64,000 bases of DNA, taken from Platerodrilus igneus. Lineage: Eukaryota; Arthropoda; Insecta; Coleoptera; Lycidae. Below are positions 34,385 to 46,394 of the stretch, piece by piece. The notes beneath the pieces are model-generated. The model was not told where the DNA came from. It saw nothing but the letters and a program-made list of their open reading frames with translations, and did no database searches. Within the stretch, counting starts at the first letter, position 1. Every line of letters begins with the position of its first letter. Made by a program: the position numbers and the translations under genes. The DNA is taken from the NCBI GenBank assembly GCA_036346225.1, contig JARFIW010000884.1:2906001-2970000 (forward strand), in the 5' to 3' direction.

Positions 34385-34545
34385 CCAGATAGATAGGAAA
34401 AAGATAGAAGAGTATAGGAAGACCTAGACCAAGCTATATTAGTCAAATTATTAGAAATTTAGGTTGTAAAGGGTATGTAGAACTTTTTAGATTAGAAAAG
34501 AATAAAAAAGAAGTTAGAGGTGCGTCAAACCGACCTTAAGTACGG
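34385..34545 (+). pseudogene. C-terminal fragment of a LINE/RTE-type polymerase
   Basis: A short frame reads GRPRPSYISQIIRNLGCKGY, then VELFRLEKNKKEVRGASNRP and a stop. It resembles the common C-terminus of insect RTE-like polyproteins (GRP...Y..Q...., then the ....R..WR pattern). The call rests on this small motif. Confidence 0.45.
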
Positions 34546-34559
34546 TCGAAAACAAAATG

Positions 34560-36659
34560 ATGATAATACCAGATTTTTATTTACTCCACACCAGAATTTT
34601 TATTTTCTCTACCTGGATTTTTAGCGCTCAATATTAGGAGTCCCAATTAAAATTAGTTGTTTAATATCTAACAGTAAAATAAAACCAGATTTGTTACACA
34701 TGTGGGCAAATTCTTCATGACTTAATTGGCCGAACTTGGACTCTATTTTAACTCTGGGTTGGTATAAAAAAGATATGTAAAACTTGTCGTATGAATTTTA
34801 CAGTTACAACATATCATTCCTAATGCCTCTATCAATCCCTTAAATTTTTTGTATCAAGATATCATATCAATCACTTCGTATACTTATTTTTCTAGAAAAG
34901 TGATCATGGTCAACAACAAAAGCTTTTTTACAGCATGACAGATTTAATACTACTATGGTCAACTATCATACCTGCCTTTTAAAATTTTTATTGAATAAAT
35001 TTCGCTTCATTTTTTATTGTATTCATGAAATAATTTATACAATCTTCTGAACGACAGATATTTAAAATACAGTTTTATCATAGCAGCAATTTACATAATT
35101 ACAAACACTGAAAGCTGTTCACCATTGATATTTAGATGTAGTCTATTAGTAGATACTTTTATATCTCTACATGGCTTTGAATTGTTTGTGAATTAAACAG
35201 TCATTTTTAGGAAATGGAAGTACACAATGATTTATCATTTCAAATACTGAATTGTATTGTGTTAGCTTAAAATCATTATAAAAATAGTTTAAACAACTAT
35301 CACATTTCATAAGTTTTATATTATTTAACTGTATTTAATAATTTATCAGTATTTAATTTTTATTTTATACAGTTCTTGTATTAAGGGATGAAGAATTCAG
35401 CAATCTACTTAATAATAATTCACAATTTCTGGGATTTACTGCATTACACTATGCAGTTCTGATGGATAATAAGGACGTAGTTAAACTACTATTGGAAAAT
35501 GGTGCTAACCCCCTAATCGAAAATGATACCGGCAACAAAGCAGTCGATTATGCTAAGGAGGGTGGTGATGTAGTGAAATTATTGGATGAATATTCAGCGA
35601 AGGTAATTTATTTAATTACAATTAATGAACATGCTTATTATGTTTGAGTTTCTAAATAAGTACTTTTAATGCGAGTTCTCAGTTTAAGATACCTGTAACG
35701 TGTATTCATATTAAAAACTTGGTTCTATACAAATGTTTTAGAGATTTAGATCTTTTTGTATACTGGTAAATGGGTAGACCGAAATTAGTACAAAATGATC
35801 ACGGATATTATACTTCAAAAGTCTAGAAACTTTTCGTCAATTCTGTATTACAGTGTTTGTAGTGCTAATAAAATTAAGAATTTGAAAGAATGACTTGAAA
35901 GTCTTGTGGACAGATTAGGCACAATTAGAATTAAACGGTGTTAAAAATACAATTTTAAGATATGGTTAGAAACTAATCTGATCACAATTACTTAAGAAAG
36001 AATTACGTGATTTGTTGATGTGTTAGTCCAGTTAGCATGATGGGAGACACTATCAGAGAGCTGGGGCAGGATTTTAAATTGTCATATAGTTGTTTGCTTA
36101 ATTCAATAAATTGTAAATCCTGTTGTATAAAATGGTTTTTTTTGGTAGTGTAGTACTGAAAGGCGTTTGTTTGTGTTGCTCCTAAACAATTTAATCTTTT
36201 TGTGGTATAATTTAAATTTTAATAATTTTAAAATGTACTATATTGTACATCAAAATGTGCTACTTTTTAATTCTATCTTTTCTACCATATCACACAAAGG
36301 GTTGGTTGACTGTCTTAATTTTACTCTAGAGTTCTTGTTTTAATTCTTATAGTTATTTTTTGACCTTTATTATCTGCAAAACTAGATAGTTAAATTCTTG
36401 TTCATATGCTCCATTTGAACATTTCTATTATTAAGAAAGTGCTTTTACTATTCTTATTATTACTACTTTAAAAAATGTTGCACTAATTATTTTTTAATTT
36501 TCTTACACTGGGATTTTTTATTCAGCTATTTTAACAATATTATTTATTATTTGTTGCAAAAAGTACAACTAATTTAACACTTTGGCCATACTCATTATCA
36601 TACATTTTAAACTTTAGTTATAACAGTTAACCTTTGTTTTCAATTACTTTTTCTCCTAC
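34560..36659. other. Intronic AT-rich DNA around CLPB exon 3
   Basis: Apart from CLPB exon 3 I see no gene or recognised element here. Local oddities are only poly-A/T runs. Confidence 0.35.
35373..35602 (+). CDS. CLPB: CLPB/SKD3-like gene, third coding exon
   Basis: The acceptor TTATACAG at 35365-35372 and the donor GCGAAG|GTAATT at 35602/35603 bound 230 bp in frame with exon 2. It encodes the next ankyrin repeats: FLGFTALHYAVLMDNKDVVK, LLLENGANPL, and KAVDYAKEGGDVVKLLDEYS. The next expected block is a charged linker and the Walker A motif (GxxGxGKT-type), which I did not find downstream to 64000. Intron 3 is therefore at least 28.4 kb, unless a short exon escaped notice. Confidence 0.85.
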
Positions 36660-38211
36660 CATGGTCCAGTTTTGCTTTCTGTGCTTTTAGTCACTGTGAA
36701 GGACCCTGCTAGTGTGAAGAGTTTGTCTCCATTATGCCTTATCCATTATCCTAACATGGCTGGTAGATTAGCTTTTCACTGCTGTCGAACAAAGTATCAC
36801 TGTAATCTTGTTTTTGTAACCTGTAACACAATTTACAAAACTGTTGGGAAACAAGGACTAAGACATTCATTAGAATTGATAACTTTAAAGTAAACTGCTG
36901 CGACACCAATACGATATCACTGACTGTGATTGATACAACAAGCTAATGGATGATAATCAATTGTTGAAATTACAGAATAAAAACTTAAAGCTAGAATGTG
37001 AAAATCTTGATCGTCTCATGAAGCGCCTCAACTCTTAAATTAACTCGTCTCGAGGAGAGTATGACTACGGAAAACTTTTTGATTAAATTAAATGATGAAA
37101 ACCAATTATGCATTAATGATTATTCAGGTAAAACTAAATTGCTTGAACATGAAATTTTAATCCTCAAGAATAAACTGGAGTATCGTCATAACAATGACTA
37201 TGCCAACTCTATAAATAAATCAGTACAAACAGCTGCTGCCGATAAACCCGATCTTGATTGTAATCAGCTGGAGGAAACTCACTGGGTTAATGTATGCTCA
37301 CAGACTGAGCAGGACTTGGGCAACGACAAATACATAGTAAATATAGGCTCTCAAATTGATTTTGAAGCTTGGTTAAATATTGATACTTTTTCTACAAAAC
37401 CTAATCATGTATTATTGGCACCTGTTCATCTGTTAGACAATGATAGGAATTTAAACATATCAGACATTCCAAACACTATTCAAATCCACAAAAACAATAA
37501 TATTACTACATATTTCTGTAAATCCAGCTACATTTGTTCAGTCTGGAAACAATATATCTAAACTATTGACTTGCAAACAAAAAATTTAGATTTTTGGGGA
37601 CAATTATGTCGAAAATTTCTGTGTATTATTAAAGTTCTTACTGAACCAGTCAAACTTTGTCCTCTATGTGGAGTGCAAGTCAAATGCAATTTTGGAAAAT
37701 GTGGTTAAGGATTTGTCCAGAAATTTCAATAACTTCACCCGCAATGATAATATAATTGTGCTAGGTGGTACAAATGATGCTTTACAGGATACTAAAATAT
37801 CGAGTGAAACTAAATCACCACTAACCAATATAGCACTGACAACTAACTTAGATCTTATTTGCAGTCCTTTTTGAAAAGGTCGGGTTGTGTTAAATAAGTT
37901 CATTCATCATAACAATATGGAAATTTATTTAACCCTGATGACTTTTGCTGCAAGATTTTTTTAATATTTACAATAATATCCTATTGCTAAAACACTTCAC
38001 TTCTGACGTCTCCATATGAACTGCAATGAAAAAAATCTTTTAATAAAACACATCTTAAGTATTAAAGACAATTGTACAACTATACTTAATAAATCTACTA
38101 TTAGCTTAAATACAAACATTATCTATATTAATTTAAACGACAGTAACACTAGGATTCCTGAGATCAATGTAGCATATCATAACTAATCTATATTAAATTC
38201 TTCCTTATATT
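36660..38211 (+). pseudogene. LINE ORF1 relic with SGNH-hydrolase-like motif
   Basis: Plus-strand fragments: a coiled-coil-like part (LLKLQNKNLKLECENLDRLM near 36960 and ENFLIKLNDENQLC near 37070), a 166-codon open frame (37061-37561), then VLGGTNDALQ and NIALTTNLDLICSPF near 37760-37870. The GGTND box plus a C-terminal ..H.. segment is the pattern of the esterase-like (SGNH) domain in ORF1 of some CR1/Jockey-group LINEs. Frameshifts are present. The relic is cut at 38212-38216 by the Copia insertion and resumes at 42781. Confidence 0.65.
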
Positions 38212-38216
38212 GTACC

Positions 38217-38485
38217 TCTTGTGGTTTTCTAGACAATATGGAAAACTCTTGTGGTTTTCTACAATGCTAGAATCACAGAGTGGTTTGATGCAATGAATAA
38301 GAAACGATGTAAATTAATCTATTAAATATGGAAAAACATTAAATTATGACATACATGTTTTATAAAAATACTGCAACTGACATATGTATATAAAATCAAC
38401 AACATTTCTTTGGAAACCAAGCAACATAACCAAATTAGAAAAACGCACCCTGCAAAGGTTTTAAAATAAACAATTATTTTCAACA
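38217..38485 (-). repeat. Copia 3' LTR
   Basis: 269 bp; on the minus strand it starts TGTTGAAAAT and ends CCACAAGA. It contains an internal near-duplication of CTTGTGGTTTTCTA (positions 38218 and 38249). Confidence 0.95.
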
Positions 38486-38514
38486 CTTCCCCTAATTGTT
38501 TAGTTTTTATATCG

Positions 38515-39964
38515 TTAAAGCAATCCGAGAAGATTGTTAACTTGAACCAAACGGCGACATTCCAACCTTTTCGTTAACCCGTCTGCGGCTTGATTTTTTG
38601 TTTCCACATATGATACTTTAAGTTGACCGTCTTGAACCTTTTTGCGGACGAAGAAATAACAAATTTCAATATGTTTTGTACTGCGGTGCAGCTCTGGGTT
38701 CTTGATAACTTGAATTGCACTTTGGTTATCGATATTAATAACAGGAACTTCATCATAATTGACTAACTTGAAGAAAAGTCGCTTGATCCACATGGCATGT
38801 TTAGCAGCTTCACAACTTGCCACGAATTCCGCTTCCATTGTGGATAGAGCGATATCAGATTGTTTCCTGCTCATCCAGCAGATTGCTGCGTCACCATACT
38901 TAAACAAAACTCCACTGGTAGATTTCCGATCACTATCACTAGCGAAGTCTGCATCGCTGTAGATTTCAAGCTTGTCATGGCCATGGCGGTAAGTGAGTTG
39001 ATAGTCCTTTGTACCTGCAAGGTATCTAAGAATCCGCTTAACACCAATCCACGTATGACTAGTTGGTTTTTCGACAAATCTTGACCAGTAGTTCACTGCA
39101 AACATAATATCTGGGCGAGTGCAATGAGCCAAGTACATTAATCGACCAATGACTTGTCGATAAGGAACATCTACAGATACTTCACTGTCACTGTCACAAG
39201 ACAAGGGTTTACTAATTGGAGTCATAACTGGCTTACAATCATTCATTCCAAACATTGTAAGAGTATGCTCAATGTAACCCTTTTGATGGACCGTAATTGA
39301 ACCATCACTATTATGCTGAATACATAGTCCGAGATAATGTAAATCTTCACCAATTGTGATTTTAAACTCTCGTTTCAGCTCCTCAAGAAACTGCTTTGCC
39401 GTTTGTTCGGTTGTAGACAATACTAAACCGTCATCAACATAGATGGCTATCATCAGTTTTTCACCATTGTAACAACCTATAAACAAGCACGGGTCAGACA
39501 CACTTTGTTTGAGCCCATATTTCAATAAAACTGATGTGAATTTTGAATTCCAGCAACGGGAAGCTTGTTTCAAACCATATAAACCTTTTTGAAGTAAACA
39601 CACACGGCCAGAGCCATCATTGTAGCCATCAGGTTGCTCCATGTAAATCCTCCTGAAGATCTCCATAAAGGAACGCGGTTTTTACATCAAACTGACGCAT
39701 TTTCATACCTTTTGCAGCTGCTATACTAATGAGTGACCTGATTGTATCCATCCGTGCTACCGGACTAAAACTTTCTTTATAGTCAATGCCAGCTCTCGGG
39801 GTAAACCCTTTTGCTACAAGTCGAGCTTTATAGCGACCAATACTTCCATCTGCATTTACCTTGACCTTATAAACCCATCGACTTTTAACTAGTTTTCGAT
39901 TTTCTGGAAGCTTAACCAGTTTCCATGTTTTGTTTTCATTTAGTGAATCCATTTCATCATCCAT
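38515..39964 (-). pseudogene. Copia reverse transcriptase and RNase H, one frameshift
   Basis: Frame 39964-39629 carries KSRWVYKVKVNADGSI, RYKARLVAKGF and QFDVKTAFLYGDL. The frame then shifts near 39640-39660 and stays open for 383 codons to 38515 with GLYGLKQASRCWN, the catalytic IYVDDGLV, RPDIMFAVNYWSRF, RNase H DADFASD.DRKSTSG, STMEAEFVA and a C-terminal TKNQAADGLTK. Only one change of frame separates the two long pieces. Confidence 0.85.
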
Positions 39965-40180
39965 AGCACTTTTCCATTGTGATGACTCATTTGACTCTAT
40001 TGCTTCACTATACTTGGTCGGTTCATCATAGGAAATAAGAACCTCATCTTCATCATCACAGCCATCATAGTAGCGGCGGGTTTCTTCAACATATTACGAT
40101 TTCGCAGTTGCCGTGTGCCTTCATGATGTTGAGACTCTATAGGTGCAATGTTGTCGCTAACGATGTATCATCTGGTTTCA

Positions 40181-41344
40181 CTACCACAGGAGCATTAGTT
40201 TGGAACCATGAACTAGAGGAGGCATATTTACAATAGTTGATTGTTTAACTGTCACTTCTGTTGTAAATTTGACATCTTTTGATATGCGTACTTGATTTTT
40301 GTGTGGTACATAAACACGATATCCGTCATAATCGCCGTGATAACCAACAAAAATACCTTTGTCTCCTTTTCTATCAAATGTCTTTCGATTTTGCTTAGGA
40401 ACATGTACATAGCATTCAGTTCCAAATATCTTTAAGTGGTCAAATTTCGCCTTTCTTCCATACCACAATTCATATGGCGTTTACCACTAACTGGTGTATT
40501 ACCTGTCCGATTAAGAACGTACATGGCAGTATTTACCGCTTCAGCCCATAGCTTTTAGATAAATTCTTTGTATGGATCATGGATCTTGCTGATTCAAATA
40601 GGGTACGGTTTTCACGCTCAGCAGCACCATTTTGCTCCGGAGTATACGGGGCCGATTTCCTAAAATGATACCATTATCAGCAAGTAGTTTGTGGTACTCA
40701 GAATTCTCATATTCTTTACCACCATCTGACAACATTGTTTTTATCACATGTCCACTTTGTTTAGCATGAGCAATAAATTCACGAGTCCGATCAATAACTT
40801 CAGATTTTCTTTAATAAAATATACCATGCGAAATTTGGAGTAGTCATCTTTGAACTCCACATAGTCGCTTACCAGATAGTGAAGGTACATCCATTGGTCC
40901 ACAAACATCAGTACTGACAAGTTCACACACTTTAGTTATGCGATTGGGCCTAGATCTATAAGATGAGCGATGTTGTTTACCGTAACCACAACCTTCACAG
41001 AATTCGTTATCCTCATTCACATCAATACCCTCTAGGCGCAGAAACGACTTGACATGACGTTTGTTTTGATGAGCTAACCTTTCATGCCACATCTGCAATT
41101 GCACATCTTCACTTAAGTTAACCTCGCAGGTAAAAGATGTGTTTGAAACGTTCGCTTTAATTGCTAGTTTGTATATTCCATTTACCTTTTTGCCTGTTAC
41201 AATCGTTTGACTGGATCGTGTGATAGAGCACTTTCCACCAACATAGACACAACTACAGCCTCGAGCTGTGACGACTCCAACAGATACAATGTTTTGACGA
41301 TTTTTGGAACATACCAAACACCACGTAGCCAGATTACTTTCCAT
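40181..41344 (-). pseudogene. Copia integrase, in three frames
   Basis: The HHCC module and core start are visible (WHERLAHQNKRHVKSFL, CEGCGYGKQHRSSY, STDVCGPMDVPSLSGKR), followed by a DDYSKFRMVYFIK frame (40744-40926). A PEQNGAAERENRTLFES-like block near 40610 carries the catalytic Glu. The C-terminal region is LKIFGTECYVHVPK to 40181. At least three frame changes separate these pieces. Confidence 0.8.
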
Positions 41345-41351
41345 TTATTAC

Positions 41352-41798
41352 CTATTTTGTTTGAACTTGAATGTCACCCTCTGCAAATGCATAGATAGCT
41401 TCTGCATTACCTACTCGAACAACTCCAGGGACCTTTAGTAAGGTGAGCGATTGAAACCATTCTCGCCTATTACATAGATGACGGGACGCTCCTGAATCCA
41501 GAATCCACTCTTCAGATACAGTCGACGTTGATTCAAGTACATAGCATTTAGTCGAGTCAGAAAGTATACATTCAGTTAAAATTTCTTCTTGAACTGGTTT
41601 TTCACTAAATTGTTGCTGCTGCTTACGCTGTTTATATTCAGCGTGTTTCTTCAAAGCTTTCTCATTGGTACAGTCTTTCATTATGTGACCAAATTTTTTA
41701 CAGGCAAAACATTGAACCGATATTTTCCTATGACGTCGGCTATTGTTTTGCTTAGACTCGTCCACCTTTGGATCACTCTTCTTTGTCTTAAGATACAT
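41352..41798 (-). pseudogene. Copia nucleocapsid zinc knuckle and aspartic protease
   Basis: A 148-codon frame contains the CCHC knuckle CFACKKFGHIMKDC and the protease active site WILDSGASRHLC. It is out of frame with Gag before it and ends at a stop at 41352, in a different frame from the integrase part. Confidence 0.85.
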
Positions 41799-41832
41799 AG
41801 CATCTGTAACCGACTCACCGCCATCGCGATTT

Positions 41833-42406
41833 TTAGAGAGAGCTCCTTAAGGCATAGTCGCTCAAGCAGTTTTGCATTGTTTGCTTTTCTTTAGGCATTG
41901 CAGACCAGGTATCCTTAAACTCAAAATACTCTTGAGGCAGTGTATTCAAAATACGATTTATAACCACTGAGTCAATTACTTCTTCCACCGTCATAGAGCC
42001 AACTTCGTCTTTGATTTCTTTTGCAATACTTTCTATGGCATGGCAATGCGTGGCAATGTTAACGCTGGGATCTTTCACATAAGTGAACAATTTCGTATAG
42101 AGTAGATCTAACCGTTGTCCAGAGCGTTGTTCATAGATGCTCAAGTTTGTCCCACATAGAACTTGCATTTGAACAAGTTGACAACATTGAACACAAATCC
42201 TCACTGATCGAAGTACGGATTAAGATTTGGGCATCCAAATCTGTATCCACATATTTCAATTTTGCAGTTTCATAGGTTGAACTTATGGTTGCATCAGCAT
42301 CAGGTGCGGGCATGGTAGGCTCACTGTCTTTTGCGTAGGTAGTATTGCCTCGTAGATATGCTTCCGCTTTAACATCAACACGATGTTGGTTTTCCATATT
42401 GTCCAA
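41833..42406 (-). pseudogene. Copia Gag (UBN2-type), frameshifted
   Basis: Two overlapping minus-strand frames (42406-42131, then 42204-41833) make up a Copia capsid domain: LKYVDTDLDAQILIRTSIS, MWDKLE, then DLLYTKLFTYVKD and ILNTLPQEYFEFKDTWSAM. The frame change lies around 42130-42200. Gag would form the virus-like particle that packages element RNA. Confidence 0.85.
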
Positions 42407-42506
42407 TTTTCAGCTCCACGAAGTAGATTAATTTTTACTCGATCTAATTCCATAATTACATCAAAACTTATAACGCATAGATGATACGTAACCTGGGCCC
42501 ATAACC

Positions 42507-42775
42507 TCTTGTGGTTTTCTAGACAATATGGAAAACTCTTGTGGTTTTCTACAATGCTAGAGTCACAGAGTGGTTTGATGCAATGAATAAGAAACGATGT
42601 AAATTAATCTATTAAATATGGAAAAACATTAAATTATGACATACATGTTTTATAAAAATACTGCAACTGACATATGTATATAAAATCAACAACATTTCTT
42701 TGGAAACCAAGCAACATAACCAAATTAGAAAAACGCACCCTGCAAAGGTTTTAAAATAAACAATTATTTTCAACA
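42507..42775 (-). repeat. Copia 5' LTR
   Basis: 269 bp, same length as the 3' LTR. The only difference I see is AGAGTCACAG here versus AGAATCACAG there. The primer-binding site abuts its inner edge at 42491-42506. Confidence 0.95.
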
Positions 42776-42780
42776 GTACC

Positions 42781-42890
42781 ACTAACAAACCTAGATTTAT
42801 GGATATAAACACTAATAATGATGTTTCCCGGAAGGGTTTAAATGCAACCTCGTTGATTTTGTGCTGTTAAATATACAAGGTCTTCTTATA
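42781..42890 (+). pseudogene. LINE relic between Copia and the Tc1/mariner-group element
   Basis: This 110-bp slice continues the LINE interrupted at 38211. Its last part encodes VLLNIQGLL, the start of an endonuclease domain, which continues after the next insertion at 45628. Confidence 0.6.
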
Positions 42891-45625
42891 CAGGGTGTTT
42901 TTTTAAGTGGGAGGTCACCTGTATATGGAAGACCAATGGTAGAAGGAAGCTGAAAATTTGCACTAGGAGGTTATCGAATGTACCCTACACGTCTAAAATA
43001 GTTTCGATACGTTAGCACCTCCGGTTATACCGGATGTCGGTATTACTATCGTTATTTTAAATAGAACACCCTGTATATTTATGCATTTTGAATTCCTTGT
43101 CGAATTTTATGTGAACTTTATAACACAACCATACCTCTATCTAATGCCGTTTGAGATATTTTGATTTTTATTAGATTTTTGACATTTGCACGCTGTCACA
43201 TAAATTGGAATAACTAGAAATTGAACGAACTTACAAAATTGTTTTTTTTGCAATCACATTCATAATACTTGATATTATTTCTACGTGCAAAGAAAATTTG
43301 ATTGCAATGTACAGGGTGCTAGAAAATTCATTTTATAATTTGATTAATATAATGTCAAATATTCCGTTTTTTTTTTAAATGGAACCTACCATATTTTGTT
43401 ATATTAATCGATTCTATGGAAAAAAATACCTTAGGTATGTAATTACAACAATCCATTTATTGTAAGCCGTTTTTGAGTTATTTGCATTAAAAGAGAAAAT
43501 GCACTAGTTCAGTAACATAATAACATTTGCTACTATCAAGTAGCTTTTGTCCGATACATTAACAAAAGAATAATTGGTTATTTTTACGAAACGTCGAATG
43601 TAGATAATTCTACGCAGGTTGCAATTCCTGTACTCTAGTTATTTATGAGGGTTAATCGAAACTTTACAAATCAAGATTATCTCGAAATGATAATTATTTA
43701 TGGCGAATGCAACAGAATTCTTCAAAGAACTTGCGATGTCTTTCATCAAAAATTTCCTGAAAAGTCAGCGCCGAATGTTAGGCTTCTTGAAAACTGTGCG
43801 AATAATGGATCATTTATTACAAAGAAGAACAGGACCAGCACCGTCACGGAGGAAGTAATTGGAGTTACTAATGTATTGGCATATTTTCATGCAGCAGAGC
43901 CTAACTAAATAATGCTGTACAGGATATAGGAATGAGCCGTAGTTCCATATACAATATTTTGAAAGCAAATAATGTTAAAAGTTGGTCACTTTATCCTGTT
44001 CAGCACCTTAAGGAAACCGATTTCGAAAGAAGGATGTTGTTTTGCAATTTGTATTACTTAGAACGCAAGAGGATAAACAGTTTTTGAAAAATATTATTTG
44101 GAGCGATGAAGCAAAGTTTACGAAAAACAGAGTGTTTAACCGACATAATTCACACCATTGTTCCACATAAAATCCTCACCAAGCATATATAACAAATTTT
44201 CAGGAAAGATGGTCTTTTAACGTTTATTGTGCTATTAGAGATTCGCGAATTGTATGTGTAGTGTTTTACCAGGAAAATTTAAACGGTAAAGTACATATTG
44301 TTTTAGTAATTCTTTTTCTTCTCGATGAACACTTTTTACAGGGGAACGATATTTAGAAATTGGATTTTTTTCTATGGGGTATGTAAAAGATATGGTCTTC
44401 TCATACGCTCCTACTACTGAGGAAGATTGCAAAGACAGTATTAAATGCTCTAAATTCTTTAACTCCAGAGCAAATACAAAAGGCAACAAATGAAGAGTTT
44501 AAAAGACGCATTTTAAAATGCTTGGATCAAAATGGCCGCCAAATAGAACATTTATAAACAACCTCTTATGTTTTATTTATTTTCTTTAGGTAAAATATTG
44601 TTAGATGAAATACATTGTTCCATGTTTGTGTAGCTTTTATACATTATTTTTCAAAAAATGTTCTTGCGCTGCCATTTTTGGCAACTAAAATGTGCAAAAG
44701 CATTTCCTGCTTTCTAAGTACTAAGATATTAATTCAATAGAATTGATTAATATAACAAAATATTTGATGAAAAATATCGCCAGTTCTTCGAAGAAATCTA
44801 TTACATTCGCCATAAATAATCATCATTTTGAGATAATTTTGATTTGTAAAGCTTCGATTAACCCTCATAAATAACTACAGTACGGGAATTGCAATCTGCG
44901 TAGAATTATCTACATTTGACGTTTCGTAAAAATAACCAATTATTCTTTTGTTAATGTATCGGACAAAAGCTACTTGATAGTAGCAAATGTTATTATGTTA
45001 CTGAACTAGTGCATTTTCTCTTTTAATGCAAATAACTCAAAAACGGCTTACAATAAATGGATTGTTGTAATTACATACCTAAGGTATTTTTTTCCATAGA
45101 ATCGATTAATATAACAAAATATGGTAGGTTCCATTTAAAAAAAACGGAATATTTGACATTATATTAATCAAATTATAAAATGAATTTTCTAGCACTCTGT
45201 ACATTGTAATCAGATTTTCTTTGCACGTAGAAATAATATCAAGTATTATGAATGTGATTGCAAAAAAAACAATTTTGTAAGTTCGTTCAATTTCTAGTTA
45301 TTCCAATTTATGTGACAGCGTGCAAATGTCAAAAATCTACTAAAAGTCAAAATATCTCGAGAACGGCATTAGATAGAGGTATGGTCCTGTTATAAAAGTT
45401 CAGATAAAATTCGACAAGGAATTCGAAAATGTATAAATATATAGGGTGTTCTATTTAAAATAACGATTGTAATACCTACTTCCGGTATAACCGGAAGTGC
45501 TAACGTATCGAAACTATTTTAGACGTGTAGGGCACATTGGATAACCTCCTAGTGCAAATTTTCAGCTTCTTTCTACCATTGGTCTTCCATATACAGGTGA
45601 CCTCCCACTTAAAAAAAACACCCTG
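42891..45625 (+). mobile_element. Tc1/mariner-group (IS630) transposon with ~866-bp inverted repeats
   Basis: The element starts CAGGGTGTTTTTTTAAGTGG and ends with its reverse complement. TA flanks both ends (42889-42890 and 45626-45627), the standard target duplication for this group. The left TIR (about 42891-43758) and the right TIR (about 44760-45625) are about 95% identical. A single transposase gene on the plus strand starts inside the left TIR. The element was inserted into the endonuclease part of a LINE relic. The TIRs are unusually long for the group. Confidence 0.9.
43645..44557 (+). pseudogene. DDE transposase with DUF4817-like helix-turn-helix, frameshifted
   Basis: The first 87 codons are open (FTNQDYLEMIIIYGECNR, FHQKFPEKSAPN) and match the N-terminal helix-turn-helix (DUF4817-type) of insect Tc1/mariner-like transposases. 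Later fragments give VQDIGMSRSSIYNILKANN, IWSDEAKFTKNRVFNRH (first catalytic Asp in the SDEA.F box), YITNFQERWSFNVYCAI and the C-terminal ILKCLDQNGRQIEHL with a stop near 44557. Several frameshifts make it inactive. The N-terminal ~36 codons lie within the TIR, and so occur a second time, inverted, near 44760-44870. Confidence 0.8.
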
Positions 45626-45627
45626 TA

Positions 45628-46394
45628 TATAAACTGACTTTGATGATATCAAGTTTATATGTTTTATCGAAACATGATGTATATGACTCTATTGAAACTT
45701 ATAATCTTGACAGTTACAAACATATCTCATCCTTTTGTAGAAGTGAGCATATTCGGGGAGGCACAGTGATGATGTATATACAAGGTCTCAATATTAAGTC
45801 GGCGGGTTATTAACGTGACATAATTCCGTGTCGAAGTGCACATAGAATTCTGTGGAGTTGCATGGCAAAGTTATATTGCAACTAGTCGTAAAAACTTATG
45901 TTTTGTATGTTATCGACTGCCTTCTGGCGATTTTAGTTTGTTTCTTAGCAAAATCTCATGTTTATTTGAAAATATATATAACCCTAAGTATCGCTATATA
46001 TTATTAGACGACTTTAATTTGCATTTTGAAGCCAATGATAAACGTGTGCATCAACGAAATAGTCTTCTACAGACACTTAATATATATGGACTAGTTACGA
46101 AGCCCACTAGAGCTAATGCAGTGTTAGATAATATTTTTTACAAATTTTTTTCATGGGGTCTCATGTGATGTCATGCTTTTCATATTCTCTGATCATAATT
46201 ATGTCTCACCTACAACCTATCGTCAGTAACAACTATCGTCTACGTTGTTTCTACACTAATCTCTTTTTCGCGATATCTCAATAGAACTGACCTTACGTAC
46301 ACCTGATGCTTTTATTATTGAAGAAAGATAAATACAAATATGCATTTTTCTCTTATACACAGGGGGTGGTTCTATGACATGTAATATATATATA
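45628..46394 (+). pseudogene. LINE endonuclease relic (continuation)
   Basis: Plus-strand reading: ETYNLDSYKHISSFCRSEHI, RGGTVMMYIQ, then a 110-codon frame (45836-46168) with CYRLPSGDFSLF, ILLDDFNLHFE and LVTKPTRANAVLDNIF, all standard endonuclease landmarks. A following SDHNYVS block carries the catalytic His region. The Gypsy insertion at 46395 ends the relic; I did not find its RT domain beyond 59496. Confidence 0.7.

Larger units (their letters stand above)
38217..42775 (-). mobile_element. Copia-type LTR retrotransposon, 4.56 kb, with 5-bp TSD
   Basis: Paired 269-bp LTRs enclose gag, protease, integrase, RT and RNase H in Copia order on the minus strand. GTACC at 38212-38216 and 42776-42780 is an exact target-site duplication. 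Inside the 5' LTR (right-hand side), GGTTATGGGCCCAGG on the minus strand is the primer-binding site for an internal fragment of initiator tRNA-Met, as in Drosophila copia. AGGGGAAG next to the other LTR is the polypurine tract. I found one mismatch between LTRs, implying a very recent insertion, yet the coding region is split into several frames. Confidence 0.95.
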
